Below, one piece after another: positions 1 through 8,023 of a stretch of DNA of 40,159 bases. The position numbers were made by a program, and so were the translations under genes. Source of the DNA: Luteitalea sp. (GTDB taxonomy: Bacteria; Acidobacteriota; Vicinamibacteria; Vicinamibacterales; Vicinamibacteraceae); NCBI GenBank assembly GCA_009377495.1, contig WHTZ01000015.1:1-40159 (forward strand), given 5' to 3'. The first letter of the stretch is position 1; the number at the start of each line of letters is the position of its first letter. The notes under the pieces were generated by a model. It saw nothing but the letters and a program-made list of their open reading frames with translations. It searched no databases and had not been told where the DNA came from.

Positions 1-2
1 GT

Positions 3-584
3 GGACGGGTCGTGGAAATCGGGTGTTGGGCGCACGCTCGTCGGCGGTTCGTCGAAGCGTTCATGGCTGATGGATCGGCGGCGCTGCTGGTCGCGCTCAT
101 CCAACAGCTCTATCAGGTCGAACGCGCGGCCACCCACCTTGAGCCCGATGCCCGGCGGGCCCTCCGGCAAGAGCAGTCCATGCCGCTGCTGGGTCGGATC
201 GATGCCGAGCGCCAGGCGCTCGCGCAGACCGTCTTGCCGAAATCGCCGCTGGGCGACGCCGTCCGGTATCTCACCAATCAGTGGGCCGCCCTCCAGCGCT
301 TTGTCGACGACGGCCGATTCGCGATCGACAACAACCGCGCGGAGAATCAGCTCCGCGTCGTGGCGGTCGGCCGAAAGAATTGGCTCTTCGCCGGGAGCTT
401 CGAAGGAGCCCGGCGCGCGGCACTCCTCTATTCCCTTGTACAGAGCTGCAAACTCGTGGACGTTTCGCCGTTCGCGTATCTCAAAGACGTCTTGCTCCGT
501 CTCGCGACCCATCCGCACCGGCTCATTGATCAATTGACACCGAAGGGGTGGGCCAAGACCTTCGGACCGCAAGCGTCCGCCTAA
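3..584 (+). CDS. IS66 family transposase, C-terminal part (cut by window edge)
   Basis: The reading frame is already open at the window edge and ends at a TAA, so only about the last 190 residues are present. The visible part has the GCWAHARR motif of the IS66 DDE domain, and later DNNRAENQLR, which carries the last acidic catalytic residue of this family. The end (FAYLKDVLLRLATHP) is also typical of IS66 transposases. The protein would cut and join the ends of its insertion sequence. Whether the element is intact cannot be judged because its left side lies outside the window. No convincing right-end inverted repeat was recognised between the stop codon and the permease fragment that follows. 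It sits directly before a permease that lacks its N-terminal half, which suggests the insertion broke that gene. Confidence 0.85.
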   Translation, partial: GRVVEIGCWAHARRRFVEAFMADGSAALLVALIQQLYQVERAATHLEPDARRALRQEQSMPLLGRIDAERQALAQTVLPKSPLGDAVRYLTNQWAALQRFVDDGRFAIDNNRAENQLRVVAVGRKNWLFAGSFEGARRAALLYSLVQSCKLVDVSPFAYLKDVLLRLATHPHRLIDQLTPKGWAKTFGPQASA

Positions 585-647
585 ACCCGGACCACTCCCT
601 GGAGCGATTGCCTCGTCACTATCTGTCGTGTCAGGCGAGATCAGACG

Positions 648-1865
648 GTGTTCGTCGAACGGTTACCGGGCGCGCGCAGCCACTGGTTCCAGCATTCGCT
701 CATCGTCCTCGAGACGGCCCTCGCGGTGGTGCTGCTGACAAGCGGCGGCCTCCTCCTGCAGACCTTTCAACATCTGCAGAATACCGACCTTGGGATCCGG
801 ACTGAAAAGCTGCTCACCTTTGGGACTCCTCTATTCCGTTATCAGGACTTCGACAGGCGTGTGGCCTTCGTCAACGCACTGTTGGAGAGAGTCCGTGCAA
901 TTCCTGGCGTAGTCAATGCGGGTGCAATTTCCCGGATACCGCTGACAGTCACAGACCAGGCCACATTTTATTTGCTCGCCGGTCAGTCGAGGGACAGTAT
1001 CCCCGAGCAAGTTGCGCTCACGCGCGTCGTGACTCGCGATTACTTCCCCACCATCGGCGCGCGCCTGCGCGAAGGCCGCTTCTTTGAAATATCCGATCGG
1101 CGTTCCGAGTCGCCCGTCGCAATTGTCAATGAATCCTTTGCGGATCTCAACTTCCCCGGACGTTCGCCACTTGGCGCACAACTCAAGTTCGGGCAGCTTA
1201 ACGAAAAGGGCTACTGGTACACGATCGTCGGCGTCGTGAAGGAGATTCGCGATCGCGGGGTGGTGGAAGAGTTGAAGCCCACGATTTATCGTCTGCACGA
1301 GCAGGCGGACCAAAGCGGAGACCCGCCGAGTAGTGGGATCGTGGTTCGCACAGCAGTGGAGCCGGCGTCGATTGTTTCGGCGGTCCGTCAGGCGATCTGG
1401 TCCGTCGACAAGAACCAGCCCATCTGGCGTGTTCAGACTCTTGAAGAAATCGTGGACCGCCAATTGTCGACGCCGACGCAGAGTACAACCCTAATGAGTG
1501 CATTCGCTCTGCTCGCGCTGCTCCTCGCGTCGCTCGGATTGTATGGAGTACTCTCCTACACCGTCACACAACGCACGAACGAGATCGGCGTGCGCATGGC
1601 GTTAGGCGCGACTCCCAGCGAAATATTGCGCTCCTTCGGTAAACGCGGCTTGGCATTGACGCTCGCCGGACTCGCCATCGGCTTGGTCCTGGCAGCGATC
1701 GCGGCGCCCTTGATGACCACGTTGCTCTATGGGTTCCGGCCCGACTACATCCCAACCGGTACCGTGGTATCTCTCATTCTTCTGGCGGTGGCAACTCTGG
1801 CCTGTTTTGTACCCGCGCGCCGCGCGTCGCGCGTTGATCCGATGATTGCCCTGCGGAATGAATAG
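648..1865 (+). CDS. ADOP/MacB-type ABC transporter permease, C-terminal half only
   Basis: This is the second half of an ADOP-type permease (Acidobacterial duplicated orphan permease). One membrane segment lies near residues 15-40, followed by a MacB-like periplasmic core (about 60-270) and an FtsX-like permease domain (about 280-405). The latter carries the typical stretch RTNEIGVRMALGA and the end DPMIALRNE. Intact members, such as the two further right, have about 880 residues, so the first half is missing. The frame is open back to the transposase stop at 582-584; the GTG at 648 is only the first possible start and no good Shine-Dalgarno site precedes it. The base composition is visibly more AT-rich than neighbouring genes. 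It is probably a remnant rather than a working transporter, although the reading frame is intact. Confidence 0.75.
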   Translation: MFVERLPGARSHWFQHSLIVLETALAVVLLTSGGLLLQTFQHLQNTDLGIRTEKLLTFGTPLFRYQDFDRRVAFVNALLERVRAIPGVVNAGAISRIPLTVTDQATFYLLAGQSRDSIPEQVALTRVVTRDYFPTIGARLREGRFFEISDRRSESPVAIVNESFADLNFPGRSPLGAQLKFGQLNEKGYWYTIVGVVKEIRDRGVVEELKPTIYRLHEQADQSGDPPSSGIVVRTAVEPASIVSAVRQAIWSVDKNQPIWRVQTLEEIVDRQLSTPTQSTTLMSAFALLALLLASLGLYGVLSYTVTQRTNEIGVRMALGATPSEILRSFGKRGLALTLAGLAIGLVLAAIAAPLMTTLLYGFRPDYIPTGTVVSLILLAVATLACFVPARRASRVDPMIALRNE

Positions 1866-2020
1866 GGCCACGCCGCTCGGACCGAAAACGCTCGATGATG
1901 AGATGTGGCCTGCCGACGGAGAGATCCTGGACTCAACGCCTCCACTCGGCGAAGGCTGCGCGAAGTTCATCACAAGTATCCGGTCGATCTTGGTCATCAA
2001 CCGGTCACAGGTGACGAGCC

Positions 2021-2329
2021 ATGATTACGCGAAACACGCTGGCGTCTCAGCTCCGCGACTACCTGCAGCATCGCATCACGCGGGCGGCATTGGTGGATTG
2101 GGCTGAGCACGCCATGATGGAAGAAGAATTCGACGAGCGCGATCTCGACACGATCCGCGACATCACGAGCCGACTCGGGCTCGCCGACGTGCGCGAATTC
2201 GGTCTCACCTGGGAGGACTGCGAAGGCTACCTGTCGCGACTCGGATACCGGACAAAGGTCGACGTGGTTCAAGCGAGCCAACCGACCCCCGGCGAACGGA
2301 GTTCGGAAGGCTCAGGCAACCTGCCGTAA
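2021..2329 (+). CDS. small acidic protein of unknown function
   Basis: The product has 102 residues with no recognised domain. The first 80 residues look like a genuine compact helical protein (LVDWAEHAMMEEEFDERDLDTI, then LGLADVREFGLTWEDC when read on), while the last 20 residues are rich in S, G, E and P and look unlike the rest. A Shine-Dalgarno-like AGGTGA (2009-2014) lies 6 bases before the ATG and is part of the small palindrome GTCAC-AG-GTGAC (2004-2015), which could be an operator. The stop codon falls inside GTAAGCGG at 2326, a sequence resembling an IS66 end. The original C-terminus may therefore have been replaced by insertion-derived sequence. Confidence 0.5.
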   Translation: MITRNTLASQLRDYLQHRITRAALVDWAEHAMMEEEFDERDLDTIRDITSRLGLADVREFGLTWEDCEGYLSRLGYRTKVDVVQASQPTPGERSSEGSGNLP

Positions 2330-2905
2330 GCGGTCCACTTGCCGCTCATGAACGTCGAGTCGCCATGCTCCTGCTTCAGGCGCCGCGCGATCGTCGTCGA
2401 CTCGGCTCGGGCAGCAGCGAGATCCATCCCGTCGCGCAGCCGTGCGACGACCCGCCAGTTGTGACCGGTGCGGTACGGGTTGCGCGCCGTGGCCTCGCGC
2501 GGCAGCCAGATGTCGGCACCCGCGGGAAAATCGAAGTGCGGCGGTAGCACGCCAACCACAGCGCGCGTCTCGCCCTGAACGCGTCGCGTCGCAGTCGCGA
2601 GCTCGCTGCGGCCTTCGAAGTGCTGTTGCCAGAACCGCCGGCTGACGAGCGCTGCCGGCGTGCACGTCCTCGAAGTTTGGATCGGAGAATTGTGACTGCT
2701 CACCCGTGTCACCCAGTTGCCAGAGGTGCACGAGTCGATCGGGATTGGGATACGGCAGGGGTTGCAGGGCGACGCCGTACACCACGCTGTAAATCGCAGT
2801 GCACGCGCCGATCGTCAGGCCCAGCGTCAGCGTAGCGACCAGCGCGAAGCCGGGCGCTCGGGCCAACAGCCGGGCCGCCAACCACAACTCGCGGGCAAGA
2901 AGCAT
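2269..2905 (-). pseudogene. ADOP-type permease, N-terminal remnant with deletion and frameshift
   Basis: An ATG at 2905 with a GGAG Shine-Dalgarno site opens an ADOP N-terminus: the helix LWLAARLLARAPGFALVAT and the first membrane segment LGLTIGACTAIYSVVYGV, running to SDPNFEDVHAG. Near 2665 the similarity jumps to a different frame (PAALVSRRFWQQHFEG, then ADIWLPREATARNPYRTG). Roughly 80-100 residues of the first periplasmic core are missing at that point. The similarity ends at about 2347, so the FtsX domain and the whole second half are absent. The last codons read antisense through the end of the small gene at 2021-2329. Both the internal junction and the truncation make this non-functional. 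Confidence 0.8.
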
Positions 2906-3110
2906 CAGGGACTCCTTCGGCGACGCCGGACCGGGAATGACCTGTCCTCGTGAAGATGATCTGCGACTATTTCGACGGTAAAGGCCGGCCATTGGTTCCG
3001 GGCGGTATGTGCGTGCGCGCTACCCGTGCCGGAAGCCAAATTCGCAGCGGGTTGCTCGGGCCGGGTCGTGGCTCCCGCAGCCGTTCTGTGCCGTGTGAGG
3101 GAGGGGCCCT

Positions 3111-3127
3111 TTGGCACAAGCTTTGCC
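3111..3127 (+). promoter_or_regulatory. sigma-54-type (-24/-12) promoter candidate before rlpA
   Basis: The sequence TTGGCAC-AAGCT-TTGCC has the invariant GG and GC exactly ten bases apart and matches the sigma-54 consensus (TGGCAC, N5, TTGC) almost fully. Transcription would start near 3138, giving a leader of about 60 bases before the rlpA ATG at 3200. The rest of the 2906-3199 gap shows no other clear feature. An enhancer-binding protein site was not identified. Confidence 0.55.
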
Positions 3128-3199
3128 CTGATGGGAGTGGACGGCCGCTGGCTGACCCTAATCGGTAACACAGGGGGCTTGACGGTCAGGAGCGAGGCC

Positions 3200-3646
3200 A
3201 TGCGACTCAGGATCCCCTTCTCTCCGACGTCGGCGCTCGTCGCGGCGGCGTGTCTCGTATCGGCGTTTGTCCTGCCAGCGTGCGCTGGGCGGACTGCGAG
3301 GGTGAGCCCAGGGCGACCCGCGCTCGATCGTCAGACGGGTATCGCGTCGTTCTATGGAAGGGCCTTCCACGGCCGAACCACCGCAGACGGCACCCGATTC
3401 AACATGCACGCGATGACGGCGGCGCACCCCTCGTACGCGTTCGGCACACGCGTGCGTGTCACGAATATCGCCAATGGTCGAAACACCGTCGTGACAATCA
3501 ACGATCGAGGTCCCGCACGGCGGCCCATCGCCCGTGGTGTGATCATCGACCTGTCGTATGGGGCCGCCAGGCGGCTGGGCTTCGTGCGACAGGGCCTCCA
3601 ACGCGTCAGGGTCGAGGTCGTCTCCTGGGGGCGTCGTCGAAGGTAA
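3200..3646 (+). CDS. rlpA: RlpA-like lipoprotein, septal/lytic transglycosylase family
   Basis: RlpA proteins have a double-psi beta-barrel fold, and some act as lytic transglycosylases on peptidoglycan stripped of stem peptides during daughter-cell separation. The 148-residue product begins with a signal segment and the lipobox LPAC (Cys28), so it is probably lipid-anchored. The barrel spans about residues 46-142: GIASFYG, HGRTTADG, the conserved His76 in TAAHPSYAFGT, and NDRGP with Asp102. There is no SPOR domain, so targeting to denuded septal glycan must differ from that of SPOR-bearing RlpA proteins. The ATG at 3200 is preceded by AGGAG at 3188-3192, seven bases away, and is preferred over the longer open frame upstream. 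A sigma-54-like promoter lies at 3111. Confidence 0.88.
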   Translation: MRLRIPFSPTSALVAAACLVSAFVLPACAGRTARVSPGRPALDRQTGIASFYGRAFHGRTTADGTRFNMHAMTAAHPSYAFGTRVRVTNIANGRNTVVTINDRGPARRPIARGVIIDLSYGAARRLGFVRQGLQRVRVEVVSWGRRRR

Positions 3647-3692
3647 ACGCTGACAGTCCGGTCCCGATGACCGGTGGTGTAGAGTGGAGGGC

Positions 3693-5018
3693 ATGCGACG
3701 GTACCGGGCGAGCTTACATTGGCACGTGACGGGCGTTGTGGGCTCTGGCCTGCTTGGTCTCGCGGCGCTCCTCGCGGCTGGACCACGCGAAACTCCCACC
3801 ACAGATCCGTGGCTGCAGTGGGGTGGACCGCAGCGAAACTTCGTGGTCGAGTCCGCGTCGCTCGCGCGCAGCTGGCCTGCCGAAGGCCCCCGTCGCGTCT
3901 GGAGCCGGCCCCTCGGCGACGGCCACTCGGCAATCCTCGTGGACGAAGGACGGCTATACACGATGTACCGTCCGGCACCGTCGCAGCCCGATCCGGAGTG
4001 GGCGGATGAGGAGATCGTCATAGCCCTCGACGAGGCGACGGGCGAAACGATCTGGGAGCACCGGTACCCTGCCCGCCCACTCGACTTCAAGTTCGGCGCG
4101 GGACCGTACGCGACACCGCTCATTGTCGGTCAGCGCCTCTTCACCGTCGGCACGAACAATCAGCTCTTCGCATTTGACAAGACGACCGGCAAGGTGGAGT
4201 GGTCGCGTGATTTGGTCAAAGAGCTCGGCGCCCAGGAACGACTCATCCGGCCCGCCATCAAGGCGGGCATCTCGTCGAGCCCGCTTGAGTACGGCGACAC
4301 CCTTATCGTCATGGCGGGAGGCCAAGGGCAGGCGGTGATGGCATTCGATCAGGCCACAGGCAAGGTCGTGTGGAAGAGTGGCGACTTCAATATCTCGCAG
4401 GCGTCGCCCATCCTGATCGATGTGGAGGGAGAGACACAACTCGTGGCGTTCGGCGGGATGGATGTAAACGGCCTCGATCCCGCGACCGGCCGCTTGCTCT
4501 GGAGCCACGCACACGACACCAGCGGCGACATGAACATTAGCACGCCACTCTGGAGCCCCGATAATCTGTTGTTCGTGACTTCGGCCTACGACGGCGGCTC
4601 CCGGATGCTCCGGCTGGTCCGCAACGGAACGAGCACACGCGTTGACGAGCAGTGGTTCACGAATCGCCTGCGGGTCCATATCGGCACCGTGATCAGGCTC
4701 GACGACTTCATCGTGGGATCGAGCGGCGACTTCGGCCCGACGCCCATGACCGCGATCGACGTGAAGAGCGGCGAATTGCTCTGGCAGGATCGGAGCTTCA
4801 GCCGCGCGAACCTCCTGAACGCCGGTGGCAAGCTGGTCATCCTGGACGAGGATGGGGTCCTCGGCTTAGCCGAAGCGACACGAACAGGCCTCGAGGTACT
4901 CGCGCGGGCAGAGGATGTGCTGACGAGCCGAGCGTGGACGGTGCCCTCACTCGTCGGCTCATCTCTCTATGCGCGCGACCGGCAGCAGATCGTGAAGATC
5001 GACCTCCCGACGCCCTAA
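3693..5018 (+). CDS. PQQ-type beta-propeller repeat protein (BamB-like fold), secreted or anchored
   Basis: After an N-terminal hydrophobic segment (residues about 12-30, GSGLLGLAALLAAG) the protein has successive beta-propeller blades. They carry the typical sequence AxDxxTGxxxW: ALDEATGETIW, AFDKTTGKVEW, AFDQATGKVVW, GLDPATGRLLW, AIDVKSGELLW. This fold occurs in BamB and in quinoprotein dehydrogenases. No dehydrogenase catalytic residues were recognised, so a catalytic role is not supported, and BamB itself cannot be claimed. The start is uncertain: a GTG at 3684 and an ATG at 3693 are both possible, and the GGAGG at 3686-3690 is too close to the ATG to be ideal. It follows rlpA by about 45 bases and may be co-transcribed. 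A palindromic repeat follows 11 bases after the stop. Confidence 0.8.
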   Translation: MRRYRASLHWHVTGVVGSGLLGLAALLAAGPRETPTTDPWLQWGGPQRNFVVESASLARSWPAEGPRRVWSRPLGDGHSAILVDEGRLYTMYRPAPSQPDPEWADEEIVIALDEATGETIWEHRYPARPLDFKFGAGPYATPLIVGQRLFTVGTNNQLFAFDKTTGKVEWSRDLVKELGAQERLIRPAIKAGISSSPLEYGDTLIVMAGGQGQAVMAFDQATGKVVWKSGDFNISQASPILIDVEGETQLVAFGGMDVNGLDPATGRLLWSHAHDTSGDMNISTPLWSPDNLLFVTSAYDGGSRMLRLVRNGTSTRVDEQWFTNRLRVHIGTVIRLDDFIVGSSGDFGPTPMTAIDVKSGELLWQDRSFSRANLLNAGGKLVILDEDGVLGLAEATRTGLEVLARAEDVLTSRAWTVPSLVGSSLYARDRQQIVKIDLPTP

Positions 5019-5029
5019 CAGCTACTCTT

Positions 5030-5068
5030 GGCGCCCCTAAAGGGGCGCCCTACCAAGGGGCGCCCTAC
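5030..5068 (+). repeat. GGCGCC-type palindromic repeat (family A) after the propeller gene
   Basis: GGCGCCCC-TAAA-GGGGCGCC forms an 8-bp perfect stem with a 4-base loop at 5030-5049. Its flank AAGGGGCGCCCTAC is directly repeated at 5040-5053 and 5055-5068. The same palindrome occurs at 22532 and 28084, and variants with a GGCGCGGC stem at 18373 and 28128. As RNA it could act as a terminator-like hairpin, but no T-tract follows. Confidence 0.8.
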
Positions 5069-5128
5069 AAAGGCGCAACGCGATCATGGCGTGCTGCATA
5101 GTCCCATGCGGGGTGCACGAGCGTCTGT

Positions 5129-5157
5129 TTGCCGTGTGTCGATGATCGAGGTATTAT
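5129..5157 (+). promoter_or_regulatory. sigma-70-type promoter candidate before the first full ADOP gene
   Basis: TTGCCG (5129-5134) and TATTAT (5152-5157) are separated by 17 bases. The -10 matches the consensus at 5 of 6 positions and the -35 at 4 of 6. Transcription would begin near 5164 and give a leader of about 70 bases before the ATG at 5234. This is pattern matching only. Confidence 0.4.
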
Positions 5158-5233
5158 TGTCGACGTTCGAGGGCTCTTGTGCTCAACCCACCCCACGCGA
5201 TCCGCCCGCGTGGGCCACGCAGCGGACAGCATC

Positions 5234-7879
5234 ATGCGACGAGGCAGGATTGTCGCCCAGCGTTTGCGCTCACTGCTCCGACGCTCCCGCGCGGAAACGG
5301 ACATGCAGCGGGAGCTCGATCTTCACATCGAACAACTCACCACAGAGCACATCGCCGCGGGCATGAGCGAGGCCGACGCGCGTCTCGCGGCCCGACGCGA
5401 GTTCGGATCGCTCGAGGCCGTCAAGGAGCGGTGCCGCGACACGCGTGGGGTCACGCTTATCGAAGATCTTCTCAAGGACGTCGCGTACGCCTTCCGTCTG
5501 CTCGCCAGGTCGCCGGGCTTCACGCTGGCAGCCGTGCTCTCGCTTGCCCTCGGCATCGGCGCGAACACGGCAATCTTCAGCCTGGTGGATGCGGTTCTGC
5601 TGCGGATGCTGCCGGTCCACGAGCCACAGCAGCTCGTGGAGGTGGGCAATCGACTGGGCGAAGGAAGGCTCAGCTACCCGATGTATGAAGCCATCCGGGA
5701 TCGCAATGACGTGTTCTCTGGTGTGCTCACTCTGCCTGACGGGCGCTTCGCCGCAAGCGTGTACCTTGGCGATATCGATGCGGGCGATGTGCACGTCTCG
5801 CCGGTGTCTGGTGATTACTTCGCCGTGCTGGGCGTTTCGCCGGTGATCGGGCGTGCCTTGACCGAGGCGGATCTCGTGGCAGCGAATACGACCGTCATTG
5901 GCTACGGGTTGTGGCGACGCGCGTTCGGTGCTGATCCCGCCGTGCTGGGAAAGGGGCTCCGCATAAGCGACCGAACGTACACGATTGTCGGTGTCGCTCC
6001 TGCGGATTTCACGGGTGTGGCTACGGGGCATCCAGTGGATCTGTGGGTGCCCATCACGTGGACGGACCGCCGATCGCTCGAGAGCCCGGCAACACTGATG
6101 TTGCGGGTGATGGCGAGGCGAAAGCCGGGTGTCTCTGAAGATGAGGCGCGCGCGAATATGGAGCTCCTGGCGCGGCAGTGGAGCGCCGAGTGGAAGTTCG
6201 AGCCACCGATGCAGGTGGACGTGACCTCGGCGCGTGGCGGGCTGACCCAGTTGCGGCAGGGGTTCTCGCGCCCGCTCTTGGTCCTGATGAGCATCGTGAC
6301 GTTGTTGCTGCTCATGACCGCCGCGAACGTCGCGAATCTCCTGCTGGCTCGGGCGTCCGCCCGGCAGCGGGAAATCGGTGTGCGGCTGTCCTTGGGCGCG
6401 AGTCGGTCGCGCCTGATCCGTCAGTTGCTGACCGAGAGCGTTGTCCTGGGTGGCACGGGCGCTGCGCTTGGTCTGCTGCTTGCGCCTGTCGTCGCGGCAT
6501 TCCTCGTACGCTTCTTGTCTTCAGCCGTGGGGACCATAGACCTCTCGTTCAGCATCGACACGCGTGTCCTGGCGTTCACGCTGTCGACGTCAATCGGTGT
6601 GGTGTTGCTGTTTGGTCTGGCTCCAGCGCTGGCGGCCACGCGGCTCGATCTCTCTCCACTATTCAAGGGCGGCAGTGCTTCCGTGCGCGGCCAAGGACCG
6701 ACCAGACCGGGAAGAGTCCTGGTCGTGGCGCAGGTCGCGATCTCGGGTGTCCTGCTGGTGGGCGCGGTGCTGTTCACGCGGAGCCTGCAGACGCTCACGA
6801 ATCTCGATGCTGGCTTTCGGCGGGACAACGTTCTCTTGCTTCATGTGAACACGGCTGCCGAGGCGTTGACGGACGTGCAACGCGTGCGGCTCTACGAACG
6901 CGTGCTCGATCGGCTGGCGAGTGTGCCTGGTGTGCGATCCGCCGCCCTCTCCAGCGAAAGCCTGTTTTCGGGCAACGCCTGGAGCGAGGCAGTCAACACG
7001 CCGAGCTTCGCGCCGCCGCCGGGAGCCGATCGACAGGCCGTGCTGCTCGTCATCTCTCCCGGGTTCTTTCGGACCCTGGGCACGTCGGTGCTGCGCGGCC
7101 GGGACTTCAACACGCACGATCACGGGCGCGCACCCACGGTCGCGATCGTGAACGAGGCCATGGCACGCTACTACTTTGGCGAAACGGAGGCCGTGGAACG
7201 GGCGTTCCGCCTGGAGCACGATAGTTTCCCCCAGCATCTGACGGTGGTCGGCCTGGTGCAGGACGCCAAGTACAGGAGCCTGCGAGAAGCGGCACCACGC
7301 ATCGTCTACCTGCCCTATCTCCAGGTTCCCGGGCAGCTTGGTTCCGCGAATATTGCTGTGCGGACCGCTGCGAATCCCGAGATGATGGCGGATCTGCTGT
7401 GGAAGGAGGTGCGCGACGAGAGCCCGTATCTTCGCTTGGGTGGGACGACCACGCAGGCGCGTCTCGTAGAGGGGACCATTGCGCAAGACCGCATGCTGGC
7501 TCAGCTCTCCGGCTTCTTCGGCCTCACGGCTGCCGTCCTGGTGAGCATGGGGCTCTACGGGCTGACCGCCTACGACGTCTCGCGGCGCACAGCGGAAATC
7601 GGTGTGCGGATCGCGCTCGGTGCGCAACCGTACGATGTGGTGCGCTTGGTCCTCAGTCATTCGATGGTGTTGGTCGCGAGCGGCGTCGCGCTCGGACTGG
7701 CCGCTGCGCTGGCACTGGCGCGCTTGGTCGAAACTCTCCTGTTCGGGGTGCACAGCACGGACGTCATCACACTCGCGCTGTCGGCTTCGCTGCTGCTAGG
7801 CGTTGGGGCCTCGGCCGCGTACTGGCCAGCGCGGCGTGCCGCTGGCCTGGATCCCATCGCGTCGTTGAGACACGAATAG
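5234..7879 (+). CDS. ADOP-type ABC transporter permease (MacB/FtsX-like), full length
   Basis: The 881-residue protein has the complete ADOP plan. A cytosolic helical start carries ELDLHIEQLTTEHIAAGMSE-type motifs (residues about 1-75). A first membrane segment follows (ALGIGANTAIFSLVDAVLL), then a MacB-like periplasmic core, an FtsX domain (REIGVRLSLGASRSRLIRQL), a second core, and a second FtsX domain (AEIGVRIALGAQPYDVVRLV) ending DPIASLRHE. Such permeases lie in the inner membrane. Relatives of MacB couple cytosolic ATP hydrolysis to periplasmic movement, often for export of peptides, toxins or lipoproteins. No ATPase gene is near it, as usual for this orphan family, so the substrate and partner are unknown. 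The ATG at 5234 fits the family start; its Shine-Dalgarno site is weak. Confidence 0.88.
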   Translation: MRRGRIVAQRLRSLLRRSRAETDMQRELDLHIEQLTTEHIAAGMSEADARLAARREFGSLEAVKERCRDTRGVTLIEDLLKDVAYAFRLLARSPGFTLAAVLSLALGIGANTAIFSLVDAVLLRMLPVHEPQQLVEVGNRLGEGRLSYPMYEAIRDRNDVFSGVLTLPDGRFAASVYLGDIDAGDVHVSPVSGDYFAVLGVSPVIGRALTEADLVAANTTVIGYGLWRRAFGADPAVLGKGLRISDRTYTIVGVAPADFTGVATGHPVDLWVPITWTDRRSLESPATLMLRVMARRKPGVSEDEARANMELLARQWSAEWKFEPPMQVDVTSARGGLTQLRQGFSRPLLVLMSIVTLLLLMTAANVANLLLARASARQREIGVRLSLGASRSRLIRQLLTESVVLGGTGAALGLLLAPVVAAFLVRFLSSAVGTIDLSFSIDTRVLAFTLSTSIGVVLLFGLAPALAATRLDLSPLFKGGSASVRGQGPTRPGRVLVVAQVAISGVLLVGAVLFTRSLQTLTNLDAGFRRDNVLLLHVNTAAEALTDVQRVRLYERVLDRLASVPGVRSAALSSESLFSGNAWSEAVNTPSFAPPPGADRQAVLLVISPGFFRTLGTSVLRGRDFNTHDHGRAPTVAIVNEAMARYYFGETEAVERAFRLEHDSFPQHLTVVGLVQDAKYRSLREAAPRIVYLPYLQVPGQLGSANIAVRTAANPEMMADLLWKEVRDESPYLRLGGTTTQARLVEGTIAQDRMLAQLSGFFGLTAAVLVSMGLYGLTAYDVSRRTAEIGVRIALGAQPYDVVRLVLSHSMVLVASGVALGLAAALALARLVETLLFGVHSTDVITLALSASLLLGVGASAAYWPARRAAGLDPIASLRHE

Positions 7880-7905
7880 GTACGTGCGTGGATACAGGAT
7901 GTGTA

Positions 7906-7981
7906 GCGAGGGGCCTTCCGCCTTCGCGCTCCGCGCTTCGGCGGACCGCCGTAGCCTTGGCGAAGGCGGTCAGGCCCCTCG
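7906..7981 (+). repeat. nested inverted repeats: one palindrome interrupted by another element (family B)
   Basis: The outer arms are CGAGGGGCCT (7907-7916) and AGGCCCCTCG (7972-7981). Between them lies a 53-base segment (7918-7970) with its own perfect arms CCGCCTTCGC (7918-7927) and GCGAAGGCGG (7960-7969). An uninterrupted relative of the outer palindrome is at 31003-31026, and 29 bases of the inner segment recur inverted at 30891-30919 with one mismatch. It lies between the first full ADOP gene and padR and may also end the upstream transcript. Confidence 0.75.
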
Positions 7982-7987
7982 TCGCGC

Positions 7988-8016
7988 TTGACATCAGCTG
8001 AAGCAGTGCGTACCAT
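7988..8016 (+). promoter_or_regulatory. padR promoter, predicted leaderless start
   Basis: TTGACA (7988-7993), a 17-base spacer and TACCAT (8011-8016) form a strong sigma-70-type promoter. The -10 ends 7 bases before the padR ATG at 8024, so transcription should start at or next to the start codon. No Shine-Dalgarno site precedes that ATG, in agreement with a leaderless mRNA. The same two hexamers with the same spacer are found before mraZ on the other strand. Confidence 0.65.
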
Positions 8017-8023
8017 CCGTTGT

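Noticed and set aside
3721..3737. TTGGCAC with GG-N10-GC spacing inside the propeller gene as a sigma-54 promoter
   Set aside because: The -12 part lacks the TT before GC, and it lies within the coding start with no gene placed to use it.
3158..4123. 321-residue minus-strand frame across rlpA and the propeller gene
   Set aside because: It runs antisense over two genes with clear domain motifs and has an Arg/Ser-rich noise composition.
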